Source of the DNA: Oenanthe sinensis
Taxonomy: Eukaryota > Streptophyta > Magnoliopsida > Apiales > Apiaceae
DNA: 64,000 nt
NCBI GenBank assembly: GCA_028671895.1
Contig: JAPMAC010000207.1
Span: 9,300,001-9,364,000 of the forward strand
Reading direction: 5' to 3'
Numbering within the stretch: position 1 is the stretch's first letter; each line of letters starts with the position of its first letter. Positions 45,701-60,179 of this stretch are shown here, one piece after another. Under the pieces are notes generated by a model, which was not told the DNA's origin, did not search any database, and worked only from the letters and a program-made list of their open reading frames with translations. A program made the translations under genes and the position numbers.

Positions 45701-46760
45701 AAACAAATCGTAACAATTTGAGACTCATTCTTTACTCGTTCGAATTTGAAAATAACTTGTAACTTCATTATTGACTCGTTTGAATATGGAAACGACTTGT
45801 AAACTCTTCTAGGACCATTCTTAGCTCTTTTGAACAAGAAAACAAATCGTAACAATTTGAGGCTCATTCTTGACGCGTTCAAACTTGGAAACAACTTGTA
45901 GCTTCATTGTTGACTCGTTTGAACATGGAAACAACTTCAAAACACTTGTAGGACCATTCTTAGCTCTTTTGAACAAGAAAACAATTAGTAACAATTTGAG
46001 ACTCATTCTTTACTCGTTCGAAGTTGAAAATAACTTGTAACTTCATTATTGACTCATTTGAACATGGAAACAACATGTAAACTCTTGTAGGACCATTCTT
46101 AGCTCTTTTGAACAAGAAAATAAATCGTAACAATTTGAGGCTCATTCTTGACTCGTTCGAACTTGGAAACAACTTGTAGCTTCATTGTTGACTCGTTTGA
46201 ACTTGGAAACAACTTGAAAACTCTTGTATGACCATTCTTAGTTCTTTTGAACAAGAAAACAATTAGTAACAATTTGAGACTCATTCTTTACTCGTTCGAA
46301 CTTGAAAATAACTTGTAACTTCATTATTGACTCGTTTGAACATGGAAACAACATGTAAACTCTTGTAGGACCATTCTTAGCTCTTTTGAACAAGAAAATA
46401 AATCGTAACAATTTGAGGCTCATTCTTGACTCGTTCGAACTTGGAAACAACTTGTAGCTTCATTGTTGACTCGTTTGAACTTGGAAACAACTTGAAAACT
46501 CTTGTATGACCATTCTTAGTTCTTTTGAACAAGTAAACAATTAGTAACAATTTGAGACTCATTCTTTACTCGTTCGAACTTGAAAATAACTTGTAACTTC
46601 ATTATTGACTCGTTTGAACATGGAAACAACATGTAAACTCTTGTAGGATCATTCTTAGCTCTTTTGAACAAGAAAATAAATCGTAACAATTTGAGGCTCA
46701 TTCTTGACTCGTTCGAACTTGGAAACAACTTGTAGCTTCATTGTTGACTCGTTTGAACTT
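36750..46760 (+). repeat. 6254-bp offset higher-order duplication
   Basis: About 36.75-40.5 kb reappears at about 43.0-46.76 kb with an offset of 6254 bp (45 monomers minus one base). The rare variant TTGAAAAAGCTTGTAAC at about 37131 and 43385, and GAAAATGGAAACG at about 36889 and 43143, support it. The segment between holds the 1807-bp duplication. Boundaries are approximate. Confidence 0.8.
39000..42620 (+). repeat. 1807-bp higher-order satellite repeat, two tandem copies
   Basis: About 39.0-40.8 kb matches about 40.8-42.6 kb at an offset of 1807 bp (13 monomers exactly). Shared marks include GAAAAAAAATCG at about 39862 and 41669, and GGATCATTC at about 40393 and 42200. Boundaries are approximate. 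Confidence 0.78.
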
Positions 46761-49700
46761 GGAAACAACTTGAAAACTCTTGTATGACCATTCTTAGTTC
46801 TTTTGAACAAGTAAACAATTAGTAACAATTTGAGACTCATTCTTTACTCGTTCGAACTTGAAAATAACTTGTAACTTCATTATTGACTCGTTTGAACATG
46901 GAAACAACTTGTAAACTCTTCTAGGACCATTCTTAGCTCTTTTGAACAAGAAAATAAATCGTAACAATTTGAGGCTCATTCTTGACTCGTTCGAACATCG
47001 AAACAACTTGTAGCTTCATTGTTGACTCGTTTGAACATGGAAAAAACTTGAAAACTCTTGTAGGACCATTCTTAGCTCTTTTGAACAAGAAAACAATTAG
47101 TAACAATTTGAGACTCATTCTTAATTCGTTCGAACATGAAAATAACTTGTCACTTCATTATTGACTCGTTTGAACATGGAAACAAATTGAAAACTCTTCT
47201 AGGACCATTCTTAGCTCTTTTGAACAAGAAAACAAATCGTAACAATTTGAGACTCATTCTTTACTCGTTCGAACTTGAAAATAACTTGTGACTTCATTAT
47301 TGACTCATTTGAACATGGAAACAACATGTAAACTCTTGTAGGACCATTCTTAGCTCTTTTGAACAAGAAAATAAATCGTAACAATTTGAGGCTCATTCTT
47401 GACTCGTTCGAACTTGGAAACAACTTGTAGCTTCATTGTTGACTCGTTTGAACTTGGAAACAACTTGAAAACTCTTGTATGACCATTCTTAGTTCTTTTG
47501 AACAAGAAAACAATTAGTGACAATTTGAGACTCATTCTTTACTTGTTCGAACTTGAAAATAACTTGTAACTTCATTATTGACTCGTTTGAACATGGAAAC
47601 AACTTGTAAACTTTTCTAGGACCATTCTTAGCTCTTTTGAACAAAAAAATAAATCGTAACAATTTGAGGCTCATTCTTGACTCGTTCGAACTTGGAAACA
47701 ACTTGTAGCTTCATTGTTGACTCGTTTGAACTTGGAAACAACTTGAAAACTCTTGTATGACCATTCTTAGTTCTTTTGAACAAGAAAACAATTAGTAACA
47801 ATTTGAGACTCATTCTTTACTCGTTCGAACTTGAAAATAACTTGTCACTTCATTATTGACTCGTTTGTACATGGAAACAAATTGAAAACTCTTCTAGGAC
47901 CATTCTTAGCTCTTTTGAACAAGAAAACAAATCGTAACAATTTGAGACTCATTCTTTACTCGTTCGAACTTGAAAATAACTTGTAACTTCATTATTGACT
48001 CGTTTGAATATGGAAACGACTTGTAAACTCTTCTAGGACCATTCTTAGCTCTTTTGAACAAGAAAATAAATCGTAACAATTTGAGGCTCATTCTTGACTC
48101 GTTCGAACTTGGAAACAACTTGTAGCTTCATTGTTGACTCGTTTGAACTTGGAAACAACTTGAAAACTCTTGTATGACCATTCTTAGTTCTTTTGAACAA
48201 GAAAACAATTAGTAACAATTTGAGACTCATTCTTTACTCGTTCGAACTTGAAAATAACTTGTCACTTCATTATTGACTCGTTTGTACATGGAAACAAATT
48301 GAAAACTCTTCTAGGACCATTCTTAGCTCTTTTGAACAAGAAAACAAATCGTAACAATTTGAGACTCATTCTTTACTTGTTCGAACTTGAAAATAACTTG
48401 TAACTTCATTATTGACTCGTTTGAATATGGAAACGACTTGTAAACTCTTCTAGGACCATTCTTAGCTCTTTTGAACAAGAAAACAAATCGTAACAATTTG
48501 AGGCTCATTCTTGACGCGTTCAAACTTGGAAACAACTTGTAGCTTCATTGTTGACTCGTTTGAACATGGAAACAACTTGAAAACTCTTGTATGACCATTC
48601 TTATCTCTTTTGAACAAGAAAACAAATCGTAACAATTTGAGGCTCATTCTTGACTCGTTCGAACTTGGAAACAACTTGTAGCTTCATTGTTGACTCGTTT
48701 GAACATGGAAACGACTTGAAAACTCTTGTAGGACCATTCCTCTTTTGAACAAGAAAATAAATCGTAACAATTTGAGGCTCATTCTTGACTCGTTCGAACT
48801 TGGAAACAACTTGTAGCTTCATTGTTGACTCGTTTGAACTTGGAAACAACTTGAAAACTCTTGTATGACCATTCTTAGTTCTTTTGAACAAGTAAACAAT
48901 TAGTAACAATTTGAGACTCATTCTTTACTCGTTCGAACTTGAAAATAACTTGTAACTTCATTATTGACTCGTTTGAACATGGAAACAACATGTAAACTCG
49001 TGTAGGACCATTCTTAGCTCTTTTGAACAAGAAAATAAATCGTAACAATTTGAGGCTCATTCTTGACTCGTTCGAACTTGGAAACAACTTGTAGCTTCAT
49101 TGTTGACTCGTTTGAACTTGGAAACAACTTGAAAACTCTTGTATGACCATTCTTAGTTCTTTTGAACAAGTAAACAATTAGTAACAATTTGAGACTCATT
49201 CTTTACTCGTTCGAACTTGAAAATAACTTGTAACTTCATTATTGACTCGTTTGAACATGGAAACAACATGTAAACTCGTGTAGGACCATTCTTAGCTCTT
49301 TTGAACAAGAAAATAAATCGTAACAATTTGAGGCTCATTCTTGACTCGTTCGAACTTGGAAACAACTTGTAGCTTCATTGTTGACTCGTTTGAACTTGGA
49401 AACAACTTGAAAACTCTTGTATGACCATTCTTAGTTCTTTTGAACAAGTAAACAATTAGTAACAATTTGAGACTCATTCTTTACTCGTTCGAACTTGAAA
49501 ATAACTTGTAACTTCATTATTGACTCGTTTGAACATGGAAACAACATGTAAACTCTTGTAGGATCATTCTTAGCTCTTTTGAACAAGAAAATAAATCGTA
49601 ACAATTTGAGGCTCATTCTTGACTCGTTCGAACATGGAAACAACTTGTAGCTTCATTGTTGACTCGTTTGAACTTGGAAACAACTTGAAAACTCTTGTAT

Positions 49701-51770
49701 GACCATTCTTAGTTCTTTTGAACAAGTAAACAATTAGTAACAATTTGAGACTCATTCTTTACTCGTTCGAACTTGAAAATAACTTGTAACTTCATTATTG
49801 ACTCGTTTGAACATGGAAACAACTTGTAAACTCTTCTAGGACCATTCTTAGCTCTTTTGAACAAGAAAATAAATCGTAACAATTTGAGGCTCATTCTTGA
49901 CTCGTTCGAACATCGAAACAACTTGTAGCTTCATTGTTGACTCGTTTGAACATGGAAAAAACTTGAAAACTCTTGTAGGACCATTCTTAGCTCTTTTGAA
50001 CAAGAAAACAATTAGTAACAATTTGAGACTCATTCTTAATTCGTTCGAACATGAAAATAACTTGTCACTTCATTATTGACTCGTTTGAACATGGAAACAA
50101 ATTGAAAACTCTTCTAGGACCATTCTTAGCTCTTTTGAACAAGAAAACAAATAGTAACAATTTGAGACTCATTCTTTACTCGTTCGAACTTGAAAATAAC
50201 TTGTGACTTCATTATTGACTCATTTGAACATGGAAACAACATGTAAACTCTTGTAGGACCATTCTTAGCTCTTTTGAACAAGAAAATAAATCGTAACAAT
50301 TTGAGGCTCATTCTTGACTCGTTCGAACTTGGAAACAACTTGTAGCTTCATTGTTGACTCGTTTGAACTTGGAAACAACTTGAAAACTCTTGTATGACCA
50401 TTCTTAGTTCTTTTGAACAAGAAAACAATTAGTAACAATTTGAGACTCATTCTTTACTTGTTCGAACTTGAAAATAACTTGTAACTTCATTATTGACTCG
50501 TTTGAACATGGAAACAACTTGTAAACTTTTCTAGGACCATTCTTAGCTCTTTTGAACAAAAAAATAAATCGTAACAATTTGAGGCTCATTCTTGACTCGT
50601 TCGAACTTGGAAACAACTTGTAGCTTCATTGTTGACTCGTTTGAACTTGGAAACAACTTGAAAACTCTTGTATGACCATTCTTAGTTCTTTTGAACAAGA
50701 AAACAATTAGTAACAATTTGAGACTCATTCTTTACTCGTTCGAACTTGAAAATAACTTGTCACTTCATTATTGACTCGTTTGTACATGGAAACAAATTGA
50801 AAACTCTTCTAGGACCATTCTTAGCTCTTTTGAACAAGAAAACAAATCGTAACAATTTGAGACTCATTCTTTACTCGTTCGAACTTGAAAATAACTTGTA
50901 ACTTCATTATTGACTCGTTTGAATATGGAAACGACTTGTAAACTCTTCTAGGACCATTCTTAGCTCTTTTGAACAAGAAAATAAATCGTAACAATTTGAG
51001 GCTCATTCTTGACTCGTTCGAACTTGGAAACAACTTGTAGCTTCATTGTTGACTCGTTTGAACTTGGAAACAACTTGAAAACTCTTGTATGACCATTCTT
51101 AGTTCTTTTGAACAAGAAAACAATTAGTAACAATTTGAGACTCATTCTTTACTCGTTCGAACTTGAAAATAACTTGTCACTTCATTATTGACTCGTTTGT
51201 ACATGGAAACAAATTGAAAACTCTTCTAGGACCATTCTTAGCTCTTTTGAACAAGAAAACAAATCGTAACAATTTGAGACTCATTCTTTACTCGTTCGAA
51301 CTTGAAAATAACTTGTAACTTCATTATTGACTCGTTTGAATATGGAAACGACTTGTAAACTCTTCTAGGACCATTCTTAGCTCTTTTGAACAAGAAAACA
51401 AATCGTAACAATTTGAGGCTCATTCTTGACGCGTTCAAACTTGGAAACAACTTGTAGCTTCATTGTTGACTCGTTTGAACATGGAAACAACTTGAAAACT
51501 CTTGTATGACCATTCTTATCTCTTTTGAACAAGAAAACAAATCGTAACAATTTGAGGCTCATTCTTGACTCGTTCGAACTTGGAAACAACTTGTAGCTTC
51601 ATTGTTGACTCGTTTGAACATGGAAACGACTTGAAAACTCTTGTAGGACCATTCCTCTTTTGAACAAGAAAATAAATCGTAACAATTTGAGGCTCATTCT
51701 TGACTCGTTCGAACTTGGAAACAACTTGTAGCTTCATTGTTGACTCGTTTGAACTTGGAAACAACTTGAA
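46350..51770 (+). repeat. 2915-bp higher-order satellite repeat, two tandem copies
   Basis: About 46.35-48.85 kb matches about 49.27-51.77 kb at an offset of 2915 bp (21 monomers minus four bases). The missing four bases correspond to the GGACCATTCCTC short monomer. ACATCGAAAC at about 46995 and 49910, and TTATCTCTTTT at about 48601 and 51516, are shared marks. Boundaries are approximate. Confidence 0.8.
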
Positions 51771-51999
51771 AACTCTTGTAGGACCATTCCTCTTTTGAAC
51801 AAGAAAATAAATCGTAACAATTTGAGGCTCATTCTTGACTCGTTCGAACTTGGAAACAACTTGTAGCTTCATTGTTGACTCGTTTGAACTTGGAAACAAC
51901 TTGAAAACTCTTGTATGACCATTCTTAGTTCTTTTGAACAAGAAAACAATTAGTAACAATTTGAGACTCATTCTTTACTCGTTCGAACAAGAAAATAAC

Positions 52000-53930
52000 T
52001 TGTCACTTCATTATTGACTCGTTTGAACATGGAAACAACTTGTAAACTCTTCTAGGACCATTCTTAGCTCTTTTGAACAAGAAAACAAATCGTAACAATT
52101 TGAGGCTCATTCTTGACTCGTTCGAACTTCGAAACAACTTGTAGCTTCATTGTTTACTCGTTTGAACATGGAAACAACTTGAAAACACTTGTAGGACCAT
52201 TCTTAGCTCTTTTGAACAAGAAAACAAATCGTAACAATTTGAGGCTCATTCTTGACTCGTTCGAACTAGGAAAAAACTTGTAGCTTCATTGTTGATTCGT
52301 TTAAACATGGAAACAACTTGTAAACTCTTGTAGGACCATTCTTAGCTCTTTTGAACAAGAATACAATTCGTAACAATTTGAGGCTCATTCTTGACTCGTT
52401 AGAACTTGGAAACAACTTGTAACTTCATTGTTAACTCGTTTGAACATGGAAACAACTTGAAAACTCTTGTAGGACCATTCTCAGCTCTTTTGAACAAGAA
52501 AACAAATCGTAACAATTTGAGGCTCATTCTTGACTCGTTTGAACTTGGAAACAACTTGTAGCTTCATTGTTGACTCGTTTAAACATGGAAACAACTTGAA
52601 ATCACTTGTAGGACCATTCTTAGCTCTTTTGAACAGGAAAACAAATCGTAACAATTTGAGGCTCATTCTTGACTCGTTCGAACTTCGAAACAACTTGTAG
52701 CTTCATTGTTGACTCGTTTGAACATGGAAAAAACTTGAAAACTCTTGTAGGACCATTCTTAGCTCTTTTGAACAAGAAAACAATTAGTAACAATTTGAGA
52801 CTCATTCTTTACTCGTTCGAACATGAAAATAACTTGTCACTTCATTATTGACTCGTTTGAATATGGAAACAAATTGAAAACTCTTCTAGGACCATTCTTA
52901 GCTCTTTTGAACAAGAAAATAAATCGTAAGAATTTGAGACTCTTTCTTTACACGTTCGAACTTGAAAATAACTTGTAACTTCATTATTGACTCGTTTGAA
53001 CATGGAAAGGACTTGTAAACTCTTATAGGACCATTCTTAGCTCTTTTGAACAAGAAAACAAATCGTAACAATTTGAGGCTCATTCTTGACTCGTTCAAAC
53101 TTGGAAACAACTTGTAGATTCATTGTTGACTCGTTTGAACATGGAAACAACTTAAAAACTCTTGTAGGACCATTCTTAGCTCTTTTGAACAAGAAAACAA
53201 ATCGTAACAATTTGAGGCTCATTCTTGACTCATTCGAACTTGGAAACAACTTGTAGCTTCATTGTTGACTCGTTTGAACATGGAAACGACTTGAAAACAC
53301 CACTAGGACCATTTTTAGCTCTTTTGAACAAGAAAATAAATCGTAACAATTTGAGGCTCATTCTTGACTCGTTCGAACTTGGAAACAACTTGTAGCTTCA
53401 TTGTTGACTCGTTTGAACTTGGAAACAACTTGAAAACTCTTGTAGGACCATTCTTAGCTCTTTTGAACAAGAAAACAATTAGTAACAATTTGAGGCTCAT
53501 TCTTGACTCGTTCGAACTTGAAAATAACTTGTAACTTCATTATTGACTCGTTTGAACATGGAAACGACTTGTAAACTCTTCTAGGACCATTCTTAGCTTT
53601 TTTGAACAAGAAAACAAATCGTAACAATTTGAGGCTCATTCTTGACTCGTTCGAACTTGGAAACAACTTGTAGCTTCATTATTGACTCGTTTGAACATGG
53701 AAACAACTTGTAAACTCTTCTAGGACCATTCTTAGCTCTTTTGAACAAGAAAATAAATCGTAACAATTTGAGGCTCATTCTTGACTCGTTCGAACTTCGA
53801 AACAACTTGTAGATTCATTGTTGACTCGTTTGAACATGGAAAAAACTTGAAAACTCTTGTAGGACCATTCTTAGCTCTTTTGAACAAGAAAACAATTAGT
53901 AACAATTTGAGACTCATTCTTAATTCGTTC
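52000..53930 (+). repeat. Diverged satellite island
   Basis: Monomers here carry many private changes that I do not see elsewhere, for example GAATACAATTCG (about 52358), TCGTTAGAACTTGG (about 52397), CTCTTTCTTTACACG (about 52940) and AAACACCACTAGG (about 53295). No long near-identical duplicate of this stretch was noticed in the window. It reads as an older or less homogenised segment. Confidence 0.7.
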
Positions 53931-56900
53931 GAACATGAAAATAACTTGTCACTTCATTATTGACTCGTTTGTACATGGAAACAACTTGAAAACTCTTCTA
54001 GGACCATTCTTAGCTCTTTTGAACAAGAAAACAAATCGTAACAATTTGAGACTCATTCTTTACTCGTTCGAACTTGAAAATAACTTGTAACTTCATTATT
54101 GACTCGTTTGAATATGGAAACGACTTGTAAACTCTTCTAGGACCATTCTTAGCTCTTTTGAACAAGAAAACAAATCGTAACAATTTGAGGCTCATTCTTG
54201 ACGCGTTCAAACTTGGAAACAACTTGTAGCTTCATTGTTGACTCGTTTGAACATGGAAACAACTTCAAAACACTTGTAGGACCATTCTTAGCTCTTTTGA
54301 ACAAGAAAACAATTAGTAACAATTTGAGACTCATTCTTTACTCGTTCGAAGTTGAAAATAACTTGTAACTTCATTATTGACTCATTTGAACATGGAAACA
54401 ACATGTAAACTCTTGTAGGACCATTCTTAGCTCTTTTGAACAAGAAAATAAATCGTAACAATTTGAGGCTCATTCTTGACTCGTTCGAACTTGGAAACAA
54501 CTTGTAGCTTCATTGTTGACTCGTTTGAATTTGGAAACAACTTGAAAACTCTTGTATGACCATTCTTAGTTCTATTGAACAAGAAAACAATTAGTAACAA
54601 TTTGAGACTCATTCTTTACTTGTTCGAACTTGAAAATAACTTGTAACTTCATTATTGACTCGTTTGAACATGGAAACAACATGTAAACTTTTCTAGGACC
54701 ATTCTTAGCTCTTTTGAACAAAAAAATAAATCGTAACAATTTGAGGCTCATTCTTGACTCGTTCGAACTTGGAAACAACTTGTAGCTTCATTGTTGACTC
54801 GTTTGAACTTGGAAACAACTTGAAAACTCTTGTATGACCATTCTTAGTTCTTTTGAACAAGAAAACAATTAGTAACAATTTGAGACTCATTCTTTACTCG
54901 TTCGAACTTGAAAATAACTTGTAACTTCATTATTGACTCGTTTGAACATGGAAACAACATGTAAACTCTTGTAGGACCATTCTTAGCTCTTTTGAACAAG
55001 AAAATAAATCGTAACAATTTGAGGCTCATTCTTGACTCGTTCGAACTTGGAAACAACTTGTAGCTTCATTGTTGACTCGTTTGAACTTGGAAACAACTTG
55101 AAAACTCTTGTATGACCATTCTTAGTTCTTTTGAACAAGTAAACAATTAGTAACAATTTGAGACTCATTCTTTACTCGTTCGAACTTGAAAATAACTTGT
55201 AACTTCATTATTGACTCGTTTGAACATGGAAACAACATGTAAACTCTTGTAGGATCATTCTTAGCTCTTTTGAACAAGAAAATAAATCGTAACAATTTGA
55301 GCCTCATTCTTGACTCGTTCGAACTTGGAAACAACTTGTAACTTCATTGTTGACTCGTTTGAACTTGGAAACAACTTGAAAACTCTTGTATGACCATTCT
55401 TAGTTCTTTTGAACAAGTAAACAATTAGTAACAATTTGAGACTCATTCTTTACTCGTTCGAACTTGAAAATAACTTGTAACTTCATTATTGACTCGTTTG
55501 AACATGGAAACAACTTGTAAACTCTTCTAGGACCATTCTTAGCTCTTTTGAACAAGAAAATAAATCGTAACAATTTGAGGCTCATTCTTGACTCGTTCGA
55601 ACTTCGAAACAACTTGTAGCTTCATTGTTGACTCGTTTGAACATGGAAAAAACTTGAAAACTCTTGTAGGACCATTCTTAGCTCTTTTGAACAAGAAAAC
55701 AATTAGTAACAATTTGAGACTCATTCTTAATTCGTTCGAACATGAAAATAACTTGTCACTTCATTATTGACTCGTTTGAACATGGAAACAAATTGAAAAC
55801 TCTTCTAGGACCATTCTTAGCTCTTTTGAACAAGAAAACAAATCGTAACAATTTGAGACTCATTCTTTACTCGTTCGAACTTGAAAATAACTTGTAACTT
55901 CATTATTGACTCATTTGAACATGGAAACAACATGTAAACTCTTGTAGGACCATTCTTAGCTCTTTTGAATAAGAAAATAAATCGTAACAATTTGAAGCTC
56001 ATTCTTGACTCGTTCGAACTTGGAAACAACTTGTAGCTTCATTGTTGACTCGTTTGAACTTGGAAACAACTTGAAAACTCTTGTATGACCATTCTTAGTT
56101 CTTTTGAACAAGAAAACAATTAGTAACAATTTGAGACTCATTCTTAATTCGTTCGAACATGAAAATAACTTGTCACTTCATTATTGACTCGTTTGTACAT
56201 GGAAACAACTTGAAAACTCTTCTAGGACCATTCTTAGCTCTTTTGAACAAGAAAACAAATCGTAACAATTTGAGACTCATTCTTTACTCGTTCGAACTTG
56301 AAAATAACTTGTAACTTCATTATTGACTCGTTTGAATATGGAAACGACTTGTAAACTCTTCTAGGACCATTCTTAGCTCTTTTGAACAAGAAAACAAATC
56401 GTAACAATTTGAGGCTCATTCTTGACGCGTTCAAACTTGGAAACAACTTGTAGCTTCATTGTTGACTCGTTTGAACATGGAAACAACTTCAAAACACTTG
56501 TAGGACCATTCTTAGCTCTTTTGAACAAGAAAACAATTAGTAACAATTTGAGACTCATTCTTTACTCGTTCGAAGTTGAAAATAACTTGTAACTTCATTA
56601 TTGACTCATTTGAACATGGAAACAACATGTAAACTCTTGTAGGACCATTCTTAGCTCTTTTGAACAAGAAAATAAATCGTAACAATTTGAGGCTCATTCT
56701 TGACTCGTTCGAACTTGGAAACAACTTGTAGCTTCATTGTTGACTCGTTTGAATTTGGAAACAACTTGAAAACTCTTGTATGACCATTCTTAGTTCTATT
56801 GAACAAGAAAACAATTAGTAACAATTTGAGACTCATTCTTTACTTGTTCGAACTTGAAAATAACTTGTAACTTCATTATTGACTCGTTTGAACATGGAAA

Positions 56901-58367
56901 CAACATGTAAACTTTTCTAGGACCATTCTTAGCTCTTTTGAACAAAAAAATAAATCGTAACAATTTGAGGCTCATTCTTGACTCGTTCGAACTTGGAAAC
57001 AACTTGTAGCTTCATTGTTGACTCGTTTGAACTTGGAAACAACTTGAAAACTCTTGTATGACCATTCTTAGTTCTTTTGAACAAGAAAACAATTAGTAAC
57101 AATTTGAGACTCATTCTTTACTCGTTCGAACTTGAAAATAACTTGTAACTTCATTATTGACTCGTTTGAACATGGAAACAACATGTAAACTCTTGTAGGA
57201 CCATTCTTAGCTCTTTTGAACAAGAAAATAAATCGTAACAATTTGAGGCTCATTCTTGACTCGTTCGAACTTGGAAACAACTTGTAGCTTCATTGTTGAC
57301 TCGTTTGAACTTGGAAACAACTTGAAAACTCTTGTATGACCATTCTTAGTTCTTTTGAACAAGTAAACAATTAGTAACAATTTGAGACTCATTCTTTACT
57401 CGTTCGAACTTGAAAATAACTTGTAACTTCATTATTGACTCGTTTGAACATGGAAACAACATGTAAACTCTTGTAGGATCATTCTTAGCTCTTTTGAACA
57501 AGAAAATAAATCGTAACAATTTGAGCCTCATTCTTGACTCGTTCGAACTTGGAAACAACTTGTAACTTCATTGTTGACTCGTTTGAACTTGGAAACAACT
57601 TGAAAACTCTTGTATGACCATTCTTAGTTCTTTTGAACAAGTAAACAATTAGTAACAATTTGAGACTCATTCTTTACTCGTTCGAACTTGAAAATAACTT
57701 GTAACTTCATTATTGACTCGTTTGAACATGGAAACAACTTGTAAACTCTTCTAGGACCATTCTTAGCTCTTTTGAACAAGAAAATAAATCGTAACAATTT
57801 GAGGCTCATTCTTGACTCGTTCGAACTTCGAAACAACTTGTAGCTTCATTGTTGACTCGTTTGAACATGGAAAAAACTTGAAAACTCTTGTAGGACCATT
57901 CTTAGCTCTTTTGAACAAGAAAACAATTAGTAACAATTTGAGACTCATTCTTAATTCGTTCGAACATGAAAATAACTTGTCACTTCATTATTGACTCGTT
58001 TGAACATGGAAACAAATTGAAAACTCTTCTAGGACCATTCTTAGCTCTTTTGAACAAGAAAACAAATCGTAACAATTTGAGACTCATTCTTTACTCGTTC
58101 GAACTTGAAAATAACTTGTAACTTCATTATTGACTCATTTGAACATGGAAACAACATGTAAACTCTTGTAGGACCATTCTTAGCTCTTTTGAATAAGAAA
58201 ATAAATCGTAACAATTTGAAGCTCATTCTTGACTCGTTCGAACTTGGAAACAACTTGTAGCTTCATTGTTGACTCGTTTGAACTTGGAAACAACTTGAAA
58301 ACTCTTGTATGACCATTCTTAGTTCTTTTGAACAAGAAAACAATTAGTAACAATTTGAGACTCATTC
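53920..58367 (+). repeat. 2224-bp higher-order satellite repeat, two tandem copies
   Basis: About 53.92-56.14 kb matches about 56.14-58.37 kb at an offset of 2224 bp (16 monomers exactly). Shared rare marks include GTTCTATTGAAC at about 54570 and 56794, and TTTGAAGCTC at about 55992 and 58216. The copies part at about 56145/58369, where CTTAATTCG is replaced by CTTTACTCG. Confidence 0.82.
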
Positions 58368-60179
58368 TTTACTCGTTCGAAGTTGAAAATAACTTGTAAC
58401 TTCATTATTGACTCATTTGAACATGGAAACAACATGTAAACTCTTGTAGGACCATTCTTAGCTCTTTTGAACAAGAAAATAAATCGTAACAATTTGAGGC
58501 TCATTCTTGACTCGTTCGAACTTGGAAACAACTTGTAGCTTCATTGTTGACTCGTTTGAACTTGGAAACAACTTGAAAACTCTTGTATGACCATTCTTAG
58601 TTCTTTTGAACAAGAAAACAATTTGTAACAATTTGAGACTCATTCTTTACTTGTTCGAACTTGAAAATAACTTGTAACTTCATTATTGACTCGTTTGAAC
58701 ATGGAAACAACTTGTAAACTCTTCTAGGACCATTCTTAGCTCTTTTGAACAAGAAAATAAATCGTAACAATTTGAGGCTCATTCTTGACTCGTTCGAACT
58801 TGGAAACAACTTGTAGCTTCATTGTTGACTCGTTTGAACTTGGAAACAACTTGAAAACTCTTGTATGACCATTCTTAGTTCTTTTGAACAAGTAAACAAT
58901 TAGTAACAATTTGAGACTCATTCTTTACTCGTTCGAACTTGAAAATAACTTGTAACTTCATTATTGACTCGTTTGAACATGGAAACAACATGTAAACTCT
59001 TGTAGGATCATTCTTAGCTCTTTTGAACAAGAAAATAAATCGTAACAATTTGAGGCTCATTCTTGACTCGTTCGAACTTGGAAACAACTTGTAGCTTCAT
59101 TGTTGACTCGTTTGAACTTGGAAACAACTTGAAAACTCTTGTATGACCATTCTTAGTTCTTTTGAACAAGTAAACAATTAGTAACAATTTGAGACTCATT
59201 CTTTACTCGTTCGAACTTGAAAATAACTTGTAACTTCATTATTGACTCGTTTGAACATGGAAACAACTTGTAAACTCTTCTAGGACCATTCTTAGCTCTT
59301 TTGAACAAGAAAATAAATCGTAACAATTTGAGGCTCATTCTTGACTCGTTCGAACTTCGAAACAACTTGTAGCTTCATTGTTGACTCGTTTGAACATGGA
59401 AAAAACTTGAAAACTCTTGTAGGACCATTCTTAGCTCTTTTGAACAAGAAAACAATTAGTAACAATTTGAGACTCATTCTTAATTCGTTCGAACATGAAA
59501 ATAACTTGTCACTTCATTATTGACTCGTTTGAACATGGAAACAAATTGAAAACTCTTCTAGGACCATTCTTAGCTCTTTTGAACAAGAAAACAATTAGTA
59601 ACAATTTGAGACTCATTCTTTACTCGTTCGAAGTTGAAAATAACTTGTAACTTCATTATTGACTCATTTGAACATGGAAACAACATGTAAACTCTTGTAG
59701 GACCATTCTTAGCTCTTTTGAACAAGAAAATAAATCGTAACAATTTGAGGCTCATTCTTGACTCGTTCGAACTTGGAAACAACTTGTAGCTTCATTGTTG
59801 ACTCGTTTGAACTTGGAAACAACTTGAAAACTCTTGTATGACCATTCTTAGTTCTTTTGAACGAGAAAACAATTTGTAACAATTTGAGACTCATTCTTTA
59901 CTTGTTCGAACTTGAAAATAACTTGTAACTTCATTATTGACTCGTTTGAACATGGAAACAACTTGTAAACTCTTCTAGGACCATTCTTAGCTCTTTTGAA
60001 CAAGAAAATAAATCGTAACAATTTGAGGCTCATTCTTGACTCGTTCGAACTTCGAAACAACTTGTAGCTTCATTGTTGACTCGTTTGAACTTGGAAACAA
60101 CTTGAAAACTCTTGTATGACCATTCTTAGTTCTTTTGAACAAGAAAATAATTAGTAACAATTTGAGACTCATTCTTTAC

